Part shown: positions 11,889-22,600 of the stretch, piece by piece
How the letters are laid out: each line of letters opens with the position of its first letter
Position numbering within the stretch: position 1 is the stretch's first letter
From: Prionace glauca
Lineage: Eukaryota; Chordata; Chondrichthyes; Carcharhiniformes; Carcharhinidae
Assembly: GCA_037974335.1 (NCBI GenBank)
Contig: CM075760.1
Coordinates: 19,066,960-19,130,959, forward strand
Direction of reading: 5' to 3'
Length of the DNA: 64,000 nt
Notes under the pieces: model-generated
Told to the model about the DNA's origin: nothing
Databases searched by the model: none
Seen by the model: only the letters and a program-made list of their open reading frames with translations
Translations under genes and position numbers: made by a program

Positions 11889-12149
11889 CGGCTGGTAGGT
11901 GGGAAGCTTCCGTCTCCCAAATATCGAAGAGAGTAATGATTTGGAGCGCTGCTCCTTCATCAGAGTGTTTAACTCGGCAGTCAGAAATTCACTGTGTGTG
12001 TGATCTCAAAAGGGGCCACTTGCACCCACTGCTTTACCCCGGCAAATTGTTCAGTTGGTAATGTTTCTGTTCGTTGTTCTTGACGAAAATGACACCGTAC
12101 ACATCCCTGCATTCAATCTGAGCTGTGAGACCAAAACTCAAATCCATTT

Positions 12150-12231
12150 TGGCAGCGATGGGACTCGAACCCACGCCTCCGAAGAGACTGGAGCCTTCAT
12201 CCAGCGCCTTAGACCGCTCGGCCACGCTACC
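12150..12231 (-). tRNA. tRNA-Leu (anticodon AAG), with G at position 33
   Basis: The minus strand gives an 82-base type II tRNA with a long variable arm (CTCTTCGGAG-like) matching vertebrate tRNA-Leu(AAG). The acceptor GGTAGCG pairs with CGCTGCC. The D-arm GTGGCCGAGCGGTCTAAGG and T-arm GTGGGTTCGAGTCCCAT are intact, the latter with one wobble. The anticodon AAG is read from 12195-12197. The loop is TGAAGGC, so the base before the anticodon, the near-invariant U33, is G (plus-strand C at 12198). The tRNA otherwise looks whole. Confidence 0.93.
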
Positions 12232-13214
12232 ACGTGAAACGCTCTCACAATAATGTTATTTGATGATAACGTTACTGAAATTCATTAAAAGCAATGGAAC
12301 TTGGAAAGACCATCAGGAGGATTGAGCCTGCTCCTTCACTGATTCAGGTAAGTCTGAACTGAGGAACAAACAGAAATCATCTAACCTCAGAAACACAATG
12401 AGCTGCACACAGTAACATGCAGTGAAGGGCCGGCGTCATTTAAACTGTCCTTAAGCTCGTCTCTTCCCAATTTCTGCCAGAAATGACTAGAGAACCTCCT
12501 GTTGGATTTGCTCAGAGTCTGCACTTCAGGACACGAGGCGCGATTATATTTTATATGTTCATCCAGGTAACAACTCACATGTGTTTTCTGGGTTTGGATG
12601 GGAGCAATAAATTTTCAATTTCAGACCAGTAATCCGAACAGCAGGGAAAGACTCAAACTGTAACCACCAGACCAGCAGCTTACAGCGTGTTTTAGAATTT
12701 ACTTTATCCACGCTGCTTTTGTTAATTTAATTTTTACACCAGACCACTTTCATCACAAACAGATTTCTCCCGCAAAATGGCAGCTTCTGATTCAACCATG
12801 ATGTGTTCAGCCAATGAAAACATTCCCTGAACACTCCAGTATAATTATCACTTTCGCTTCTGACAGTTCGAAACTGAACTGAAATATTTCCAAACGCTTT
12901 TCAATGCAGAGTGAGGGAAAAGTTCCATTATTCAATGTGAATGTAAACGGTGAAATCTGACTCATTAGCACACAGATTTTACATTGCAACATCTCAATCG
13001 TTAGTACTTTGCAGTCTATCACTGTCCTCTTTCTGTGTTTGTTCTTGAACCGTTCCACATATGAAATTTCCAGCTCTGATCTAAACTTGCAAACCTCACT
13101 CGGCTGATTCTAGTAGATCTGCTTTCGATCGGAGAGTCAATCAGATCATTATTAATGGTTTGCTGAGATCAAATAATCTTATTTTCCTCGGTGGAAATTG
13201 AAACAACACATCAG
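12232..13214. other. No gene; one possible tRNA-like relic
   Basis: Mostly unassigned. The minus strand near 12645-12690 reads GGTCTGGTGGTTACAGTTTG, which weakly recalls a tRNA D-arm, but no cloverleaf can be drawn. Confidence 0.35.
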
Positions 13215-13253
13215 TGGGGAAGTGCTGAACACAAACCACTGGACTACCAGGGA
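13215..13253 (-). tRNA. tRNA-Glu-like 5' half, relic
   Basis: The minus strand reads TCCCTGGTAGTCCAGTGGTT, matching the first 20 bases of tRNA-Glu with two changes. Similarity fades after the D-arm and no T-arm follows. A decayed tRNA copy or a tRNA-derived SINE head are both possible. Confidence 0.4.
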
Positions 13254-13449
13254 AACCAGTGAACAGTAGTTTCTAAACTGACTTAACACAAATCCCTTTG
13301 TTTCTTATTTTCATTTAGATCTTTTTTTCACTTCTGACACTTTCCATTTTCAAAATGTCCGTTTGGATGAAACATGATTGCCTCGTTCAGTCAATGACAA
13401 CACGGATTGAGCTGGGCCATGGAATTGATAGTGAGGTGAAATTGTCTCA

Positions 13450-13630
13450 TAAGCTGATGAAGTTTAGAAGTGAGGGGGGAATCTGATCGAGGTATATACA
13501 ATTCTAAATGGATTGATAAATAAAGATAGACCCAAAGTTTATTTTTTTATGGGGCAATTTAAAACAAGAGGTCATATGGATAGTTTGACGATCGGTAGGT
13601 TTAAAACTGAGATGAGGAGGGGCTATGGCC
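13450..13630 (+). mobile_element. LINE fragment, C-terminal ORF2 region
   Basis: The plus strand carries AAAACAAGAGGTCATATGGA and GGTTTAAAACTGAGATGAGG, the nucleotide form of the conserved TRGHMxSLxIGRFKTEMRR segment of CR1/L2-like LINEs. Short, isolated and truncated at both ends. Confidence 0.65.
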
Positions 13631-13732
13631 TGGGAACCTTAGTAGTTAGTAAAACTAATATTTCAAAGTTTCTGGCGAGAAACCACATTTTGCAACTTCA
13701 TGAATGGGGACATTGAATGTTTAGATATAGAA

Positions 13733-13885
13733 ACGAGCGACACGGTAGCACAATGTTTAGCACTGCTGCTTCACAGCTTCCAGAGTCCTGGAGTTCGATG
13801 CCCAGCTCTGGTCACTGTCTGTGTGGAGTTTGCACATTCTCCTCGTGTCTGTGTGGGGATACTCCAGTTTCTTCTCACAGATAGG
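13733..13885 (+). mobile_element. HE1/V-SINE, 3'-truncated
   Basis: Head CACGGTAGCACAATGTTTAG and core GTGTGGAGTTTGCACATTCT are clear. The tail is missing or unrecognisable after the TTTCTTCTCACAG stretch. Confidence 0.8.
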
Positions 13886-15055
13886 CGGGTTCTTGGTGTA
13901 TCTGCATCTATATATGTATGCCTCTCTGTAGCCTCCAACACCTGTGTGTGTGTCCCTGTAAATCTCTGATACTTTGTTCCTTTTTTAAGACTAAACCGTG
14001 AAAATGTCTGACAAATGAATTAAAGAGAGCAGAAATGTTTACCCACTAAGATTCTGAATGTGATTACCGTCTGATAACTGCATCGAATGTCCAATTTGAT
14101 GTCTCATGTAATCGCAACTTCAATCTCCGGACATTATCTCCCAATGGGAAATGAAGAACAGGATTTATCTGCGGTGCCTGGTTATAAAAAGGGCGAATAC
14201 GCCAGCCGAGATCCTTCTATAAACTCCAATCTCGGACAATATCGTTCAATATTCATATTTCAGTAACCGGTTCGCAGACTCACAAGCCCCAGCGCCTGCA
14301 GTCTCTGTGGTCCACCAACAGTTGGAGGTGTTGTATCCCTTTAATCGCAAGGTTAGTGCAGCAGGTTTGAGGAGATATTTGAAGAAAATTGATTTCACTG
14401 TTTCCATGGAAAGGGAACAATCAGTAAAGCAATGGTATTAATGTCTCTGTCAGTAAGATTCACAGGGAAATTTGGCCGAAAGATAGTGAATTTAATACTT
14501 GCATTCATATTTACCTTCCCGCTAGTGAACATGTCGATTACCAGCTAATTATTGTATAACCTTACATTTTAGTGATTTAAAGATTTGTCTATTTTCTCAT
14601 CCAGACATTATCAAATAATCTTTCATTATAATTGGACACATGTCTCACATGTCGCTGGATTTTCCATTCCTCGGTGCTCAGTTTTTCCCTTAGTCCGTTT
14701 AGAAATCCAGCTGAACCCTGCCTCTATAGTATGTTCTGTGTATATTTAAAATGTAGTTGCTTGTTATAATTTTTGACTTCAGCACAATTCGAGCCCTAAC
14801 TCACTCAGATCTATAACAAACACAGCAAATTGCATGAGCGCCTCAAAATGACTAACTGTGCACTGATTTGAGTTATTAGCTCATTATACCAATCTCACTG
14901 TCGAATGCCGACACGGGATTTTATTAAGTGTAATCGCAGACAATCCAATTTTCTATCCGAGCTGCAATCTGACTCTGAATGGAACTCAATGGGAATTTGG
15001 GGCTAGTGTTTCATTGACATCATTAACTCAGTATCCATCATAATTTCCCATGCCC
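13886..15055. other. Spacer upstream of the 16-kb receptor
   Basis: No coding exon seen. It contains the TATA-box candidate listed separately. Position 14346 onward reads AAGGTTAGTG, a possible splice donor for a non-coding first exon, which is speculative. Confidence 0.35.
14183..14190 (+). promoter_or_regulatory. TATA-box candidate (TATAAAAA)
   Basis: GGTTATAAAAAGGGCG is a near-ideal TATA box followed by a GC patch, about 1.9 kb upstream of the first coding exon of the plus-strand receptor at 16052. A start site would fall near 14215. A 5' untranslated exon splicing into 16 kb is possible but unproven; the match may also be chance. Confidence 0.35.
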
Positions 15056-15125
15056 TCCGCACTCCCAACTCCCTCCACGCCCCCAACGCCTCCCCCCGAA
15101 CCCCCCCCCCCCCACCTCCACCCCT
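15056..15125. repeat. C-rich low-complexity tract
   Basis: Cytosine-rich stretch including a run of about 14 C residues; simple sequence. Confidence 0.85.
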
Positions 15126-15359
15126 CGACCAACGCTTTGGCTTGGGAGAGTTTTTCGTATCATTTGGCTGGTGTTGGGTTCTGGGGGATCCAATAAATCT
15201 TTATTGTCTGTAGGTTAAGGAGAGATTAGTCTCTGTCTACGAGGCTGTTGGCTTCTTAACTGGTGGGCTATTTTCTTTGTTTTGTCCTGAACCTTTTTCT
15301 CTCCCATTTCTTGAGGTCCATATTCTTGCTATTGTTTTGTATTGGCTTTATTGTCACCG

Positions 15360-15452
15360 AGGGTTAGGGTTAATGTTAAGGTTAGAGTTAGATTGTTAGT
15401 TAGGGTTGTGGTTAGTTTTAGTGTTAAGGTTAGGGTTAGAGTTATGGTTACA
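15360..15452 (+). repeat. Degenerate telomere-like repeats
   Basis: Consecutive variants of TTAGGG: GGGTTAGGGTTAATGTTAAG, GGTTAGAGTTAG, GTTAGTTAGGGTTGTGG, GTTAAGGTTAGGGTTAGAG. About 90 bases long, a short interstitial telomeric tract rather than a chromosome end, since ordinary sequence continues on both sides. Confidence 0.75.
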
Positions 15453-15764
15453 ATGTGCAAATTTCATGCAGACAGTGACCCTAGGCCGGAATTGGACCCA
15501 AGTCTCTGGTTCCTCATACATGAGAACAGCCTGAACTGGGAGTTTGGGTTCATGTCACGCTTTCTATAACCCCCATTACTTGCCTGGGCTTGCAAAATCT
15601 CACTAACTGTCCCGTCTGGAGACAATACACATCTCTTTAACCTGTGCTTAACCCTCTCTCCACTCACATTGTCTGTACCTTTGAGATTGGATTACTTGTA
15701 AAGACCTCCATTCAAACCATTATTTTGAAAATTGAGTTTGTGTCTTTATATGCCTTATTTGTGC

Positions 15765-15865
15765 ACAGAACTCCCGCTTAACTGAGGAAGGGGCAACGCT
15801 CGAAAGCTAGTGGCTTTTGGTATCGAATAAAACTGTTGGACTTTAACCTGGTGTTGTGAGACTAC
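15765..15865 (+). mobile_element. Penelope-like element terminal fragment
   Basis: CTGAGGAAGGGGCAACGCTC, then CGAAAGCTAGTG and TTGGACTTTAACCTGGTGTT, match the terminal repeat of the Penelope-like elements at 24.7-26.9 and 35.1 kb. Only the end is present; an old fossil copy. Confidence 0.65.
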
Positions 15866-16051
15866 TTGTTATGAAGCAAAAGTGCTAACCATTGTATCAC
15901 GTTGCTTTTGTTGCAGTAATCTGTTTGTTCTCTTCAATTTAATTCATGCGAAAGATCAAGAAATCTAATTATATCCCTAGAGCCTGACATCTGGTATAAA
16001 TATGGCAATTCATCAATGTAATGCAGAGTGCAATCAGCACTTCTGGAAGAA

Positions 16052-17868
16052 ATGCATGGAATACCAAAAGGCCTGGTGTTTGCCATTTATTATCCAGTCA
16101 TAGCAGCTATCGGAGTTTCAGGTAAGATTTCTGAGTTATTTAATAGCTGCCAAAAACATATTGATTGGTTGCATCAATTCCCTCAATGTTTGTTTCTTAT
16201 CCCCAACTCACAACAACAAGTGCCAAGCACTCATTGGCTCAGCCCGGGAGTTCTATTTCACATTTACAGCTTGTGCTGTGCCGGGACCCAGCATCGTTTC
16301 GAATTGTTCTGTTTTCTGCAATGAGTCAAGCAACATAACTGGTCAAATCTCTCGTATTTAGAGTATTGTTTTATATATCACCGGATATTTCAGATGATTA
16401 TCAGGGATACAATTCAGTCTTAGCGCTGCTTCCCAAATCTCCTCCACAAGCTCAGACAACTGCTAATAATTGTCAATTTATTTGCCTTCGTTTGAAGGTG
16501 TATTCGTGAAAATTCACTGCAGATTTTTCCAAAAGTAAATCGTTTTGCTGTCATTCATGTGTCATATTTAATACCCATTGCTGTATAATCCTTGACCTTA
16601 CTAACTTCCACACTTAATGATAGCTATTTTCCAATTTACCGGCTCCATTTTTTGAAATTATTTATTTTCATGTCATTGTATTGTGCATTTAATGCTGGTT
16701 TTGATGTGTTTTCCATTTCGCATTATGCCTTTGTCCGGTCTCACTAAAGATACAGTCAATTTTGTTAACATTCCTTATTATTAATAAAAATATTATTATT
16801 AACCAGAAACAATTGTCTCTGAGATGCACATATCACGCAGAACACAATGTCATTAATTGTTTTTTATTTGCGATGAACTTTCCATTTCTTACGCTTTCAT
16901 GCACAAATTCTCACAATCTCTTTCCCTCTATTGCAGCTAACACAGCAGTGATTATGATCCTCGCGAGAAGAAGTTGTGGTCTCTCCAGATGTATCACGTA
17001 TTACCTGGTGTCCATGGCGGTGGCAGATCTCCTGCTCATAATATCAGCTGTGGTATTGAACCGGATTGCTGGAATATTTTTTCCATCCAGTTTTTTGTCT
17101 GTCACACCCATTTGCAGTTTCCGGACCGCCCTCAATTCTGCCGCCATGGACAGTTCTGTCTGGTTAACCGTCGCTTTCACGTTTGATAGATTTGTGGTTA
17201 TTTGTTGCCAGAAACTCAAAGTGAAATATTGTAATGAAAATGTGGCGACTTTGGTCATTGGAATCGTGTCCACACTGACCTGTGTAAAAAATGTCTTTCT
17301 GTACTTTATTTATGAACCCATGTACATCATTAACAATGTACCCTGGCTCTGCAACGTAAAGCTAATATTTTACACATCCCCTTTCTGGGCTGCTTATGAC
17401 TGGATGCGTTGCATTGTAACCCCTATCCTCCCATTCATTTTGATTTTTCTGTTGAATGCTCTTACGGTAAGACACATTCTAGTGGCCAATAGAGCCCGCA
17501 GGAGACTCCGGGCCCAGGGCAATGGAAAGATTCAGAGCGACCCAGAGGTGGACAAGCGGAAAAAGTCTATTGTTTTACTCTTCACAATTTCGGGAAATTT
17601 CATCTTGTTATATTTGTTATTTTTTATAACTATCATCAATGTCCGAATTGCAAAAGTTACTTATTTCTCAGGTTCTAGTTTCAGTGATACATTTAATCTT
17701 GAGGAAAATGGATATATGCTTCTGTTTTTGTGTTCCTGCATTAACCCATTGATTTATGCTGGGACTCAGAGTAAAATCAGAGCCGAGTTAAAGAATTTGG
17801 TGACATACCCACTAAAACAATTTGGCATCTTTTTTCAAAATTTTACACGTAGGATGAACAAATGTTAA
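16052..17868 (+). CDS. GPR139-like class A G-protein-coupled receptor (two exons)
   Basis: Exon 1 is 16052-16121 and exon 2 is 16937-17868. The donor is CAG|GTAAGA and the acceptor CTATTGCAG|CT, giving an 815-bp phase-1 intron. The product is 333 residues. Exon 1 holds 23 residues (MHGIPKGLVFAIYYPVIA...) and codon 24 is split to Ala. N25 (TM1), D54 (VADLL), C83 with the Cys of WLCNVK (disulfide), DRF at 107-109 and NPLIY at 293-297 are visible. This copy keeps a canonical NPxxY, unlike its neighbours. Basic loop 3 (RARRRLRAQ) and a Lys/Arg-rich tail suit G-protein coupling. The same exon layout as the receptors at 7.7 and 31 kb marks them as paralogues. No disabling change is seen; the ligand is unknown. 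Confidence 0.92.
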
Positions 17869-17899
17869 TGCCATTTATTCTCAGTCAGTGAAGTGTTCC

Positions 17900-18170
17900 T
17901 TTCCGTCCGTTCATTCCTCCGCCCGTCCTTCTCTCTCTCTCCACCCAGCCATCCCTCCATCTGTTGGTCGTCCACCAGCTCATCCATCCATTTGTCCTTT
18001 CATCCGTCCATCCACCCATCCAACCATTCCCCATCCGTCCATCCACCCATCCAACCATTCCCCATCCGTCCATCCACCCATCCAACCATTCCCCATCCGT
18101 CCATCCACCCATCCAACCATTCCCCATCCGTCCGTCCATCCATCCAACCAACTAGCTATTCATTTATCTC
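17900..18170. repeat. CCAT-derived minisatellite, 31-bp units
   Basis: Units of the form CATCCACCCATCCAACCATT followed by CCCCATCCGTC recur with a 31-base spacing, flanked by looser CCAT/CCGT repeats. It begins about 30 bases after the receptor stop codon, probably within its 3' untranslated region. Ser/Pro/His frames here are repeat artefacts. Confidence 0.9.
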
Positions 18171-18759
18171 TTTCTGACCTCTGTCTTGACCTCTCTATCT
18201 ATCAATTTGTCTTGCCAAATTTCACCATTATCGAGTGAGGGTGTACCTTTTAACAGGAGAGGTAGCCTTCAAAAACAGTGCAGTGTTTCGGGTAGTGGTG
18301 TGTCGTGCTTCTGTCTGTGGAGCATTTGGGGTGAATTAAGACTTCCTGTTCTGTCCCTGCGAGGGAAGTATCACTTTGGCCAGAGTGCACTGCAGTGATG
18401 GATGTTTTACACACCTTAATTCAATTTAGGAGTAGGTTCTGGTAGATTTGTGCTCTGATGATCCACTGGAGGGTTCAGGTAGGGAGCACAATATTCAAAT
18501 GCCCTCTATGCTGGAAGGGATCCAGCAAGTTCTCATCTTTTATTGGAACCATGGTGTTCATACAGACGAAAGGATCGCTGTCATTCGTTTGTCCCCAGAT
18601 TGATGTGAGGGAAAGAAAACTCTGTTGGCATTGGTGTTTACTCCTTCATGGGCATCATATGCCCAAGAATGGCTTGCACACAACAAAGAGGACAAATACA
18701 ATCCGGTCAATTATGGACTCATGTGACTACTCGCAAACATTGTTGCAGTGATGGAAGGT
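18171..18759. other. No gene seen, probably old LINE sequence
   Basis: No supported reading frame. Its position just before LINE reverse-transcriptase sequence suggests more of the same element, too diverged to call. Confidence 0.35.
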
Positions 18760-19080
18760 CGCTTCAACAGCACTTTCAAAGTGTAATTGCTCAGAAATAA
18801 CCAGATCAGTGACTGCCAATTTGGATTCAGCCAGGTTCACTCAGCTCGTTATAGCCTTGGTTCAAAAATGGACAATAAATCTGAAATTCAAATTTGAAGT
18901 GTTAGTGTCTTCATTACTAGGCAGCATTTGATCTAGTGTGGAATCAAGAAGCTCTCTCAAAATTGGAGTCAATGAATATCAGGGGAAAACTCTCCGCTCG
19001 TTTGGGCCACACTTAGCTCAAAGTCAGATGACTGTTGTGTTTGAAGGTCAGTCTTCCTAATTCAAGGAGCTCACAGTATC
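18760..19080 (+). mobile_element. LINE reverse-transcriptase fragment
   Basis: Frame-shifted translation recovers words close to AAFDLVWNQEAL, KLESMNIRGKTLR and AQSQMTVVFEGQ, the palm region of a non-LTR reverse transcriptase (A-F-D motif, then K-L-x-S-x-G-I-x-G). Clade unresolved; several frameshifts and stops. Confidence 0.65.
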
Positions 19081-19109
19081 AGCGCTTTGTTACGAGAGAA
19101 GGCGAGTGT

Positions 19110-19430
19110 TAAGCTCATTGTGTTCGCACCGGCTCTCCAAACCAGTTCATAAGGTATTGGCCTTCTCATGCCTTTTCCCCGCACCACAGTACACTGTTTC
19201 AAATAATCATGCAATGGCATCTTGAAGGCTTCGATTGAACCTGTCTTCCCCACATTTTCAGCCATGTAGTCCAGACCAAAAAACATTAATGTGTGTGAAA
19301 AATATTTCCTTCCTTTGCAAATCATTTTAGTCTTCTCTTTCGTTCTTGATAGTTTTATGTGGGACCAGCATCTATTTTGTACTCTTCTCGGGCCCCTCAT
19401 GATTTTGTACATCTCCGTCAACTATTAATG
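19110..19430 (-). mobile_element. LINE 3' region, antisense
   Basis: Plus-strand words such as AAAAATATTTCCTTCCTTTG, TCATTTTAGTCTTCTC and GGGCCCCTCATGATTTTGTA are the reverse of the LINE C-terminal and 3' region. The adjacent minus-strand frame is a shadow. Confidence 0.6.
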
Positions 19431-20159
19431 TACAAATTTAAAAAAAGTTTAAAAATCCTCAGGACTTTCTTTTTTTTACCTATCAGGAGCATTTCATGTC
19501 TCCTTTGCTCGCTTCATTTAAGTTTGGGCTGGCACATTCTAGATGCCTTCATGTCTTCCATTGTTTTGTGCTCCTGATGTCTACCACATGCCTCCCTTTT
19601 ACTCGGATTGCAGTGTGGTATATTCTTCCATCTACAGGGTTCACTCTATTCTTTTGGAACATGTTAATCCTGCAATCTTCCTGTTTCCACTATGAACAAA
19701 TCAACAAGAGGATGTAAAGCATACTTGGTGCTTTGGAAAACCAGCGAGGGATAGTATGCTGACCACTCTCCTGCGACGATAAGTGGTGAGTCTGGTTTGT
19801 CTGAACTTGAAGTAAATGCACAATAGCTAAGATTGCTGTCGACACAGGCAATAACGTAATACACTGTGCAGACAAGGAAGAAAAAAGCTGAGGGGCTTCA
19901 TAACATGAAAAGACAGTGATAGATGAGCTATTACTTTTGAAATCGCTCAATTCGTAAGGGGCACCTTGTGTTTGAAAGGACGGGAGCACACTGGGTTTGC
20001 ACAGCGAATCAATCATGGCACAACGGTATTGAATGATTGGTAACTCTCCTCTGTTAACTGAACAACCACAATCCGATGACGAGTGTATTTCCAACAACAA
20101 AGTTTTTGACACCAACACGAAAAGTAATCCATCCATATACATCAGCATTCATTGCCTCC
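19431..20159. other. No gene seen
   Basis: AT-rich sequence. The 152-residue minus-strand frame at 19690-20148 has no family motif and no splice context, so it is not called. Confidence 0.4.
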
Positions 20160-20305
20160 ACATTAGACTCACAGTGGCTGCAGTGTGCAGCATCTGCAAT
20201 TTTCACTGCAGCCATCTGAAAAAGTCCCCATGGACAGCACCATTCAACTTTGTGTCTTCTGTATTTTCGAAGGACAAGAGTAGCAGATGTATGGGACTAT
20301 ATCGC
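20160..20305 (+). mobile_element. Dispersed shark repeat (SINE-like) fragment
   Basis: CTCACAGTGGCTGCAGTGTG, CAGCACCATTCAACTT and GGACAAGAGTAGCAGATG resemble a SINE-like repeat I recall from shark genomes. Recalled, not searched. Confidence 0.45.
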
Positions 20306-20309
20306 CCTG

Positions 20310-21140
20310 AAAAGTGTGAGATAATAGAATTTGAATTGAGCATTTTTACAACGAAGTACAAAATGTATGGTAGGATACGAGGAAGTTCAACGGAACAAAG
20401 GAACCTTGACGTGGTTATTCACAGAACTCTGAAAGCAGGGCATTTTCGTAGTGCGGTGTAAAAGTATGGAGCACTTACCATTATCACTTGTGCCATAGAT
20501 TACCAAAGCGGAGAAGTCATGTTGGAGTTGTATAGAAAATTAGTGAGGCCACAACTATCGTGCCATATGCAATTCCGGTCGCTACTTTATTGGAGGAAGG
20601 TGATTGCACGAGGTGGATGTACTGGCAAAGGATATACTGGCTCTGGAGAGGGTGCAGAGGAGATTCACTGGGTTGATTGCGGAGTTGAGAGGTTTGGCTT
20701 ATGAAGAGAGACTGGGCTATACTTACTGGAATTCAGAAGAATGAGAGGTGATCTTATCGAAACATATAAGAATATGAAGAGAATAGATATTATGGAAGCA
20801 GGGAAATTGTTTCCACTGGCGGATGAAACTAGAACTATGGGGCATAGCCTCAAAATGAGGTGAAGCAGACGAAGGACTGTGTTGAGGAGGAACTTCTCAC
20901 ACAAAAATTTGAGAATCTGCAGAATTCCTGCCCAGTGAAGCAGTTGAGGCCACCTCATTGAAAGTTTTTAAGACAAGAATAGACACATTTTAGGAAGGTA
21001 AAGGAATTAAGGGTTGTGGTGAGCGAGCGGGTAAGTGGAGTTGAGTCTTTGAAAAGATCAGCCATGATCTTATTGAATGGCGGAGCAGGCTCAATGGTCC
21101 AGGTGGCCTACCCCTGCTCCTTGTTCTCATGTTCTTATGC
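20310..21140 (+). mobile_element. LINE (CR1/L2-like), 3' half
   Basis: Runs from the region of CTTGACGTGGTTATTCACAG (GVxxH motif) to the 3' tail AATGGCGGAGCAGGCTC, CCTGCTCCTTGTTCTCATG, TTCTTATG. It includes CTGGAATTCAGAAGAATGAG (LEFRRMRG) and GAGGAGGAACTTCTCACACA (RRNFSH). Stops and small indels are frequent. Confidence 0.8.
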
Positions 21141-21620
21141 AGAGGAGATTCACGAGGATGCTGCCTGGCATGGAACATCAATGATATGAAAAGAGATTGG
21201 ATAGGCTTGGTTTGTTTTCGTTGGAACAGAAATGACTGAGGTGTAATCTGATCGTGTTGTCCAACATTATGTGACAGATGGACAAAGTGGAGAAGGAAGA
21301 GTTCTTCCCCTGAGTTGAATGGTCAATCACAGGGTACAAGGTTCAAGGTGAGGGGAGGGAGAGTTGTGAGTAATAACTTTTTTTAACCCAGAAGGTAGTG
21401 ACGGTCTGGAATAACCTGCATGGGAGGTTGGGAGAAGCGATTTGTTCCACATACTTTAAAAAGTATCTGGTTGAACACTTGATTCGTCAGTGCTACGGGC
21501 CAAGTGCTGACAGATGGGGTTAGATGTGATTTTAACTGTTTATCGCGTGCAGGTGCAAACACATTTGGCCAAAGTGCTCCTGTGCTGTATGATTCTATCG
21601 TTCTACACCTCTCTCTTTTT
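21141..21620 (+). mobile_element. Second LINE 3' fragment abutting the first
   Basis: Begins TGCAGAGGAGATTCACGAGG and runs through TTCAAGGTGAGGGGAGG, AACCCAGAAGGTAGTG and CCAAAGTGCTCCTGTGCTGT to GATTCTATCGTTCTA. A separate family or copy from its neighbour, as the tail differs. Confidence 0.7.
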
Positions 21621-21769
21621 TGTCTCCTTACTGTCCCCTTTCTCCCATTCCTTCAAATCAGGCAGAAATTTGAAATGGAAAAAAGATAGAGATCTACAAA
21701 CAAAATCTTCGAAACCTGTATAAAATGTTCGTCCTCCCCGACCCCCATCTCCTGTCCCATTCTCAGCGT

Positions 21770-22200
21770 CCAGAAGCTACTCAACTCCCTCTCTCAGTTT
21801 GGGATGGGGCTGCAGATTCCTTCCTGACAACTGCAGACTGGGTTTTTGCGACTCATGCACAAGGACCCCCAGGTCCCTCTGCACTGTAGCATGCTGCAGC
21901 TTTTCGCCTTTTAGATAGTAATCCCTCCTACTATTATTTCTGCCAAAGTGGATAACCTCACACTTGCGAACATTATACTCCATCTGCTACGTCCTCGCCC
22001 AATCGCTCACCCTATCCAGCTCCCTCTGCAGACTTTCCACACCCTCCACGCAACTTGCTTTTCCACTCATCTTCGTGTCATCAGCAAATTTCGTCACCCT
22101 ACACTCAGCCCCCTAGTCCAGATCATCCATATAAATGTAAATAGCTGAGGCCCCAGCACCGATCCCTGGGGCACTCCACTAGTCACCAATCGCCAATCCG
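21770..22200 (-). mobile_element. LINE reverse-transcriptase fragment, antisense
   Basis: The minus strand encodes the catalytic FADD box region and then VRKCEVIHFGRNNSRRDYYL and ATVQRDLGVLVHESQ, a textbook thumb segment of CR1/L2-like LINE reverse transcriptase. Upstream, TGGAGTGCCCCAGGGATCGG encodes GVPQGS. Fairly well preserved but fragmentary. Confidence 0.85.
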
Positions 22201-22244
22201 AATAGCACCCAGAATATCAGCCATTGATACCATTTCATACAGAC

Positions 22245-22600
22245 TCATAAAATTCTAACAGGGTGACAACAGATGTTTCCGATGGTGAGAGTGTCCTGAA
22301 CCAGGGGTAACAGTCTGAGGAAACAGGGTAAACAGGGTTAAGACAGGGGTGTGGAGCCAATTCTTCAACAAACATTTGTGAGATTGTGAAATTCATTACT
22401 GCAGGAAACACATGATGTCAAAATGTGATTAAAAAGGCGACTAGATATAGCATTTGGGCTGAATGGGATGGAAATTTTTGGGAAGAAAGCAGCATTAGGC
22501 TATTCAGTTGGATGATCAGCCATTATTGTGATTAATAGCGGAGCAGGCTCGAAGGGCCAAATGGCCTCCTCCTGTTACTATCTTCTTTGATTCTATTTTA
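22245..22600 (+). mobile_element. LINE 3' end
   Basis: Contains CATAAAATTCTAACAGGGTG at the start and AGCGGAGCAGGCTCGAAGGG, CCAAATGGCCTCCTCCTG, then a GATTCTAT tail, typical of CR1-like 3' ends. Confidence 0.75.

Noticed and set aside
15360-15452. Considered as a chromosome end
   Set aside because: Too short and degenerate, with ordinary gene-bearing sequence on both sides.
17885-18238. Gly/Trp/Met- and Pro/His/Ser-rich frames after the second receptor
   Set aside because: CCAT-type minisatellite.
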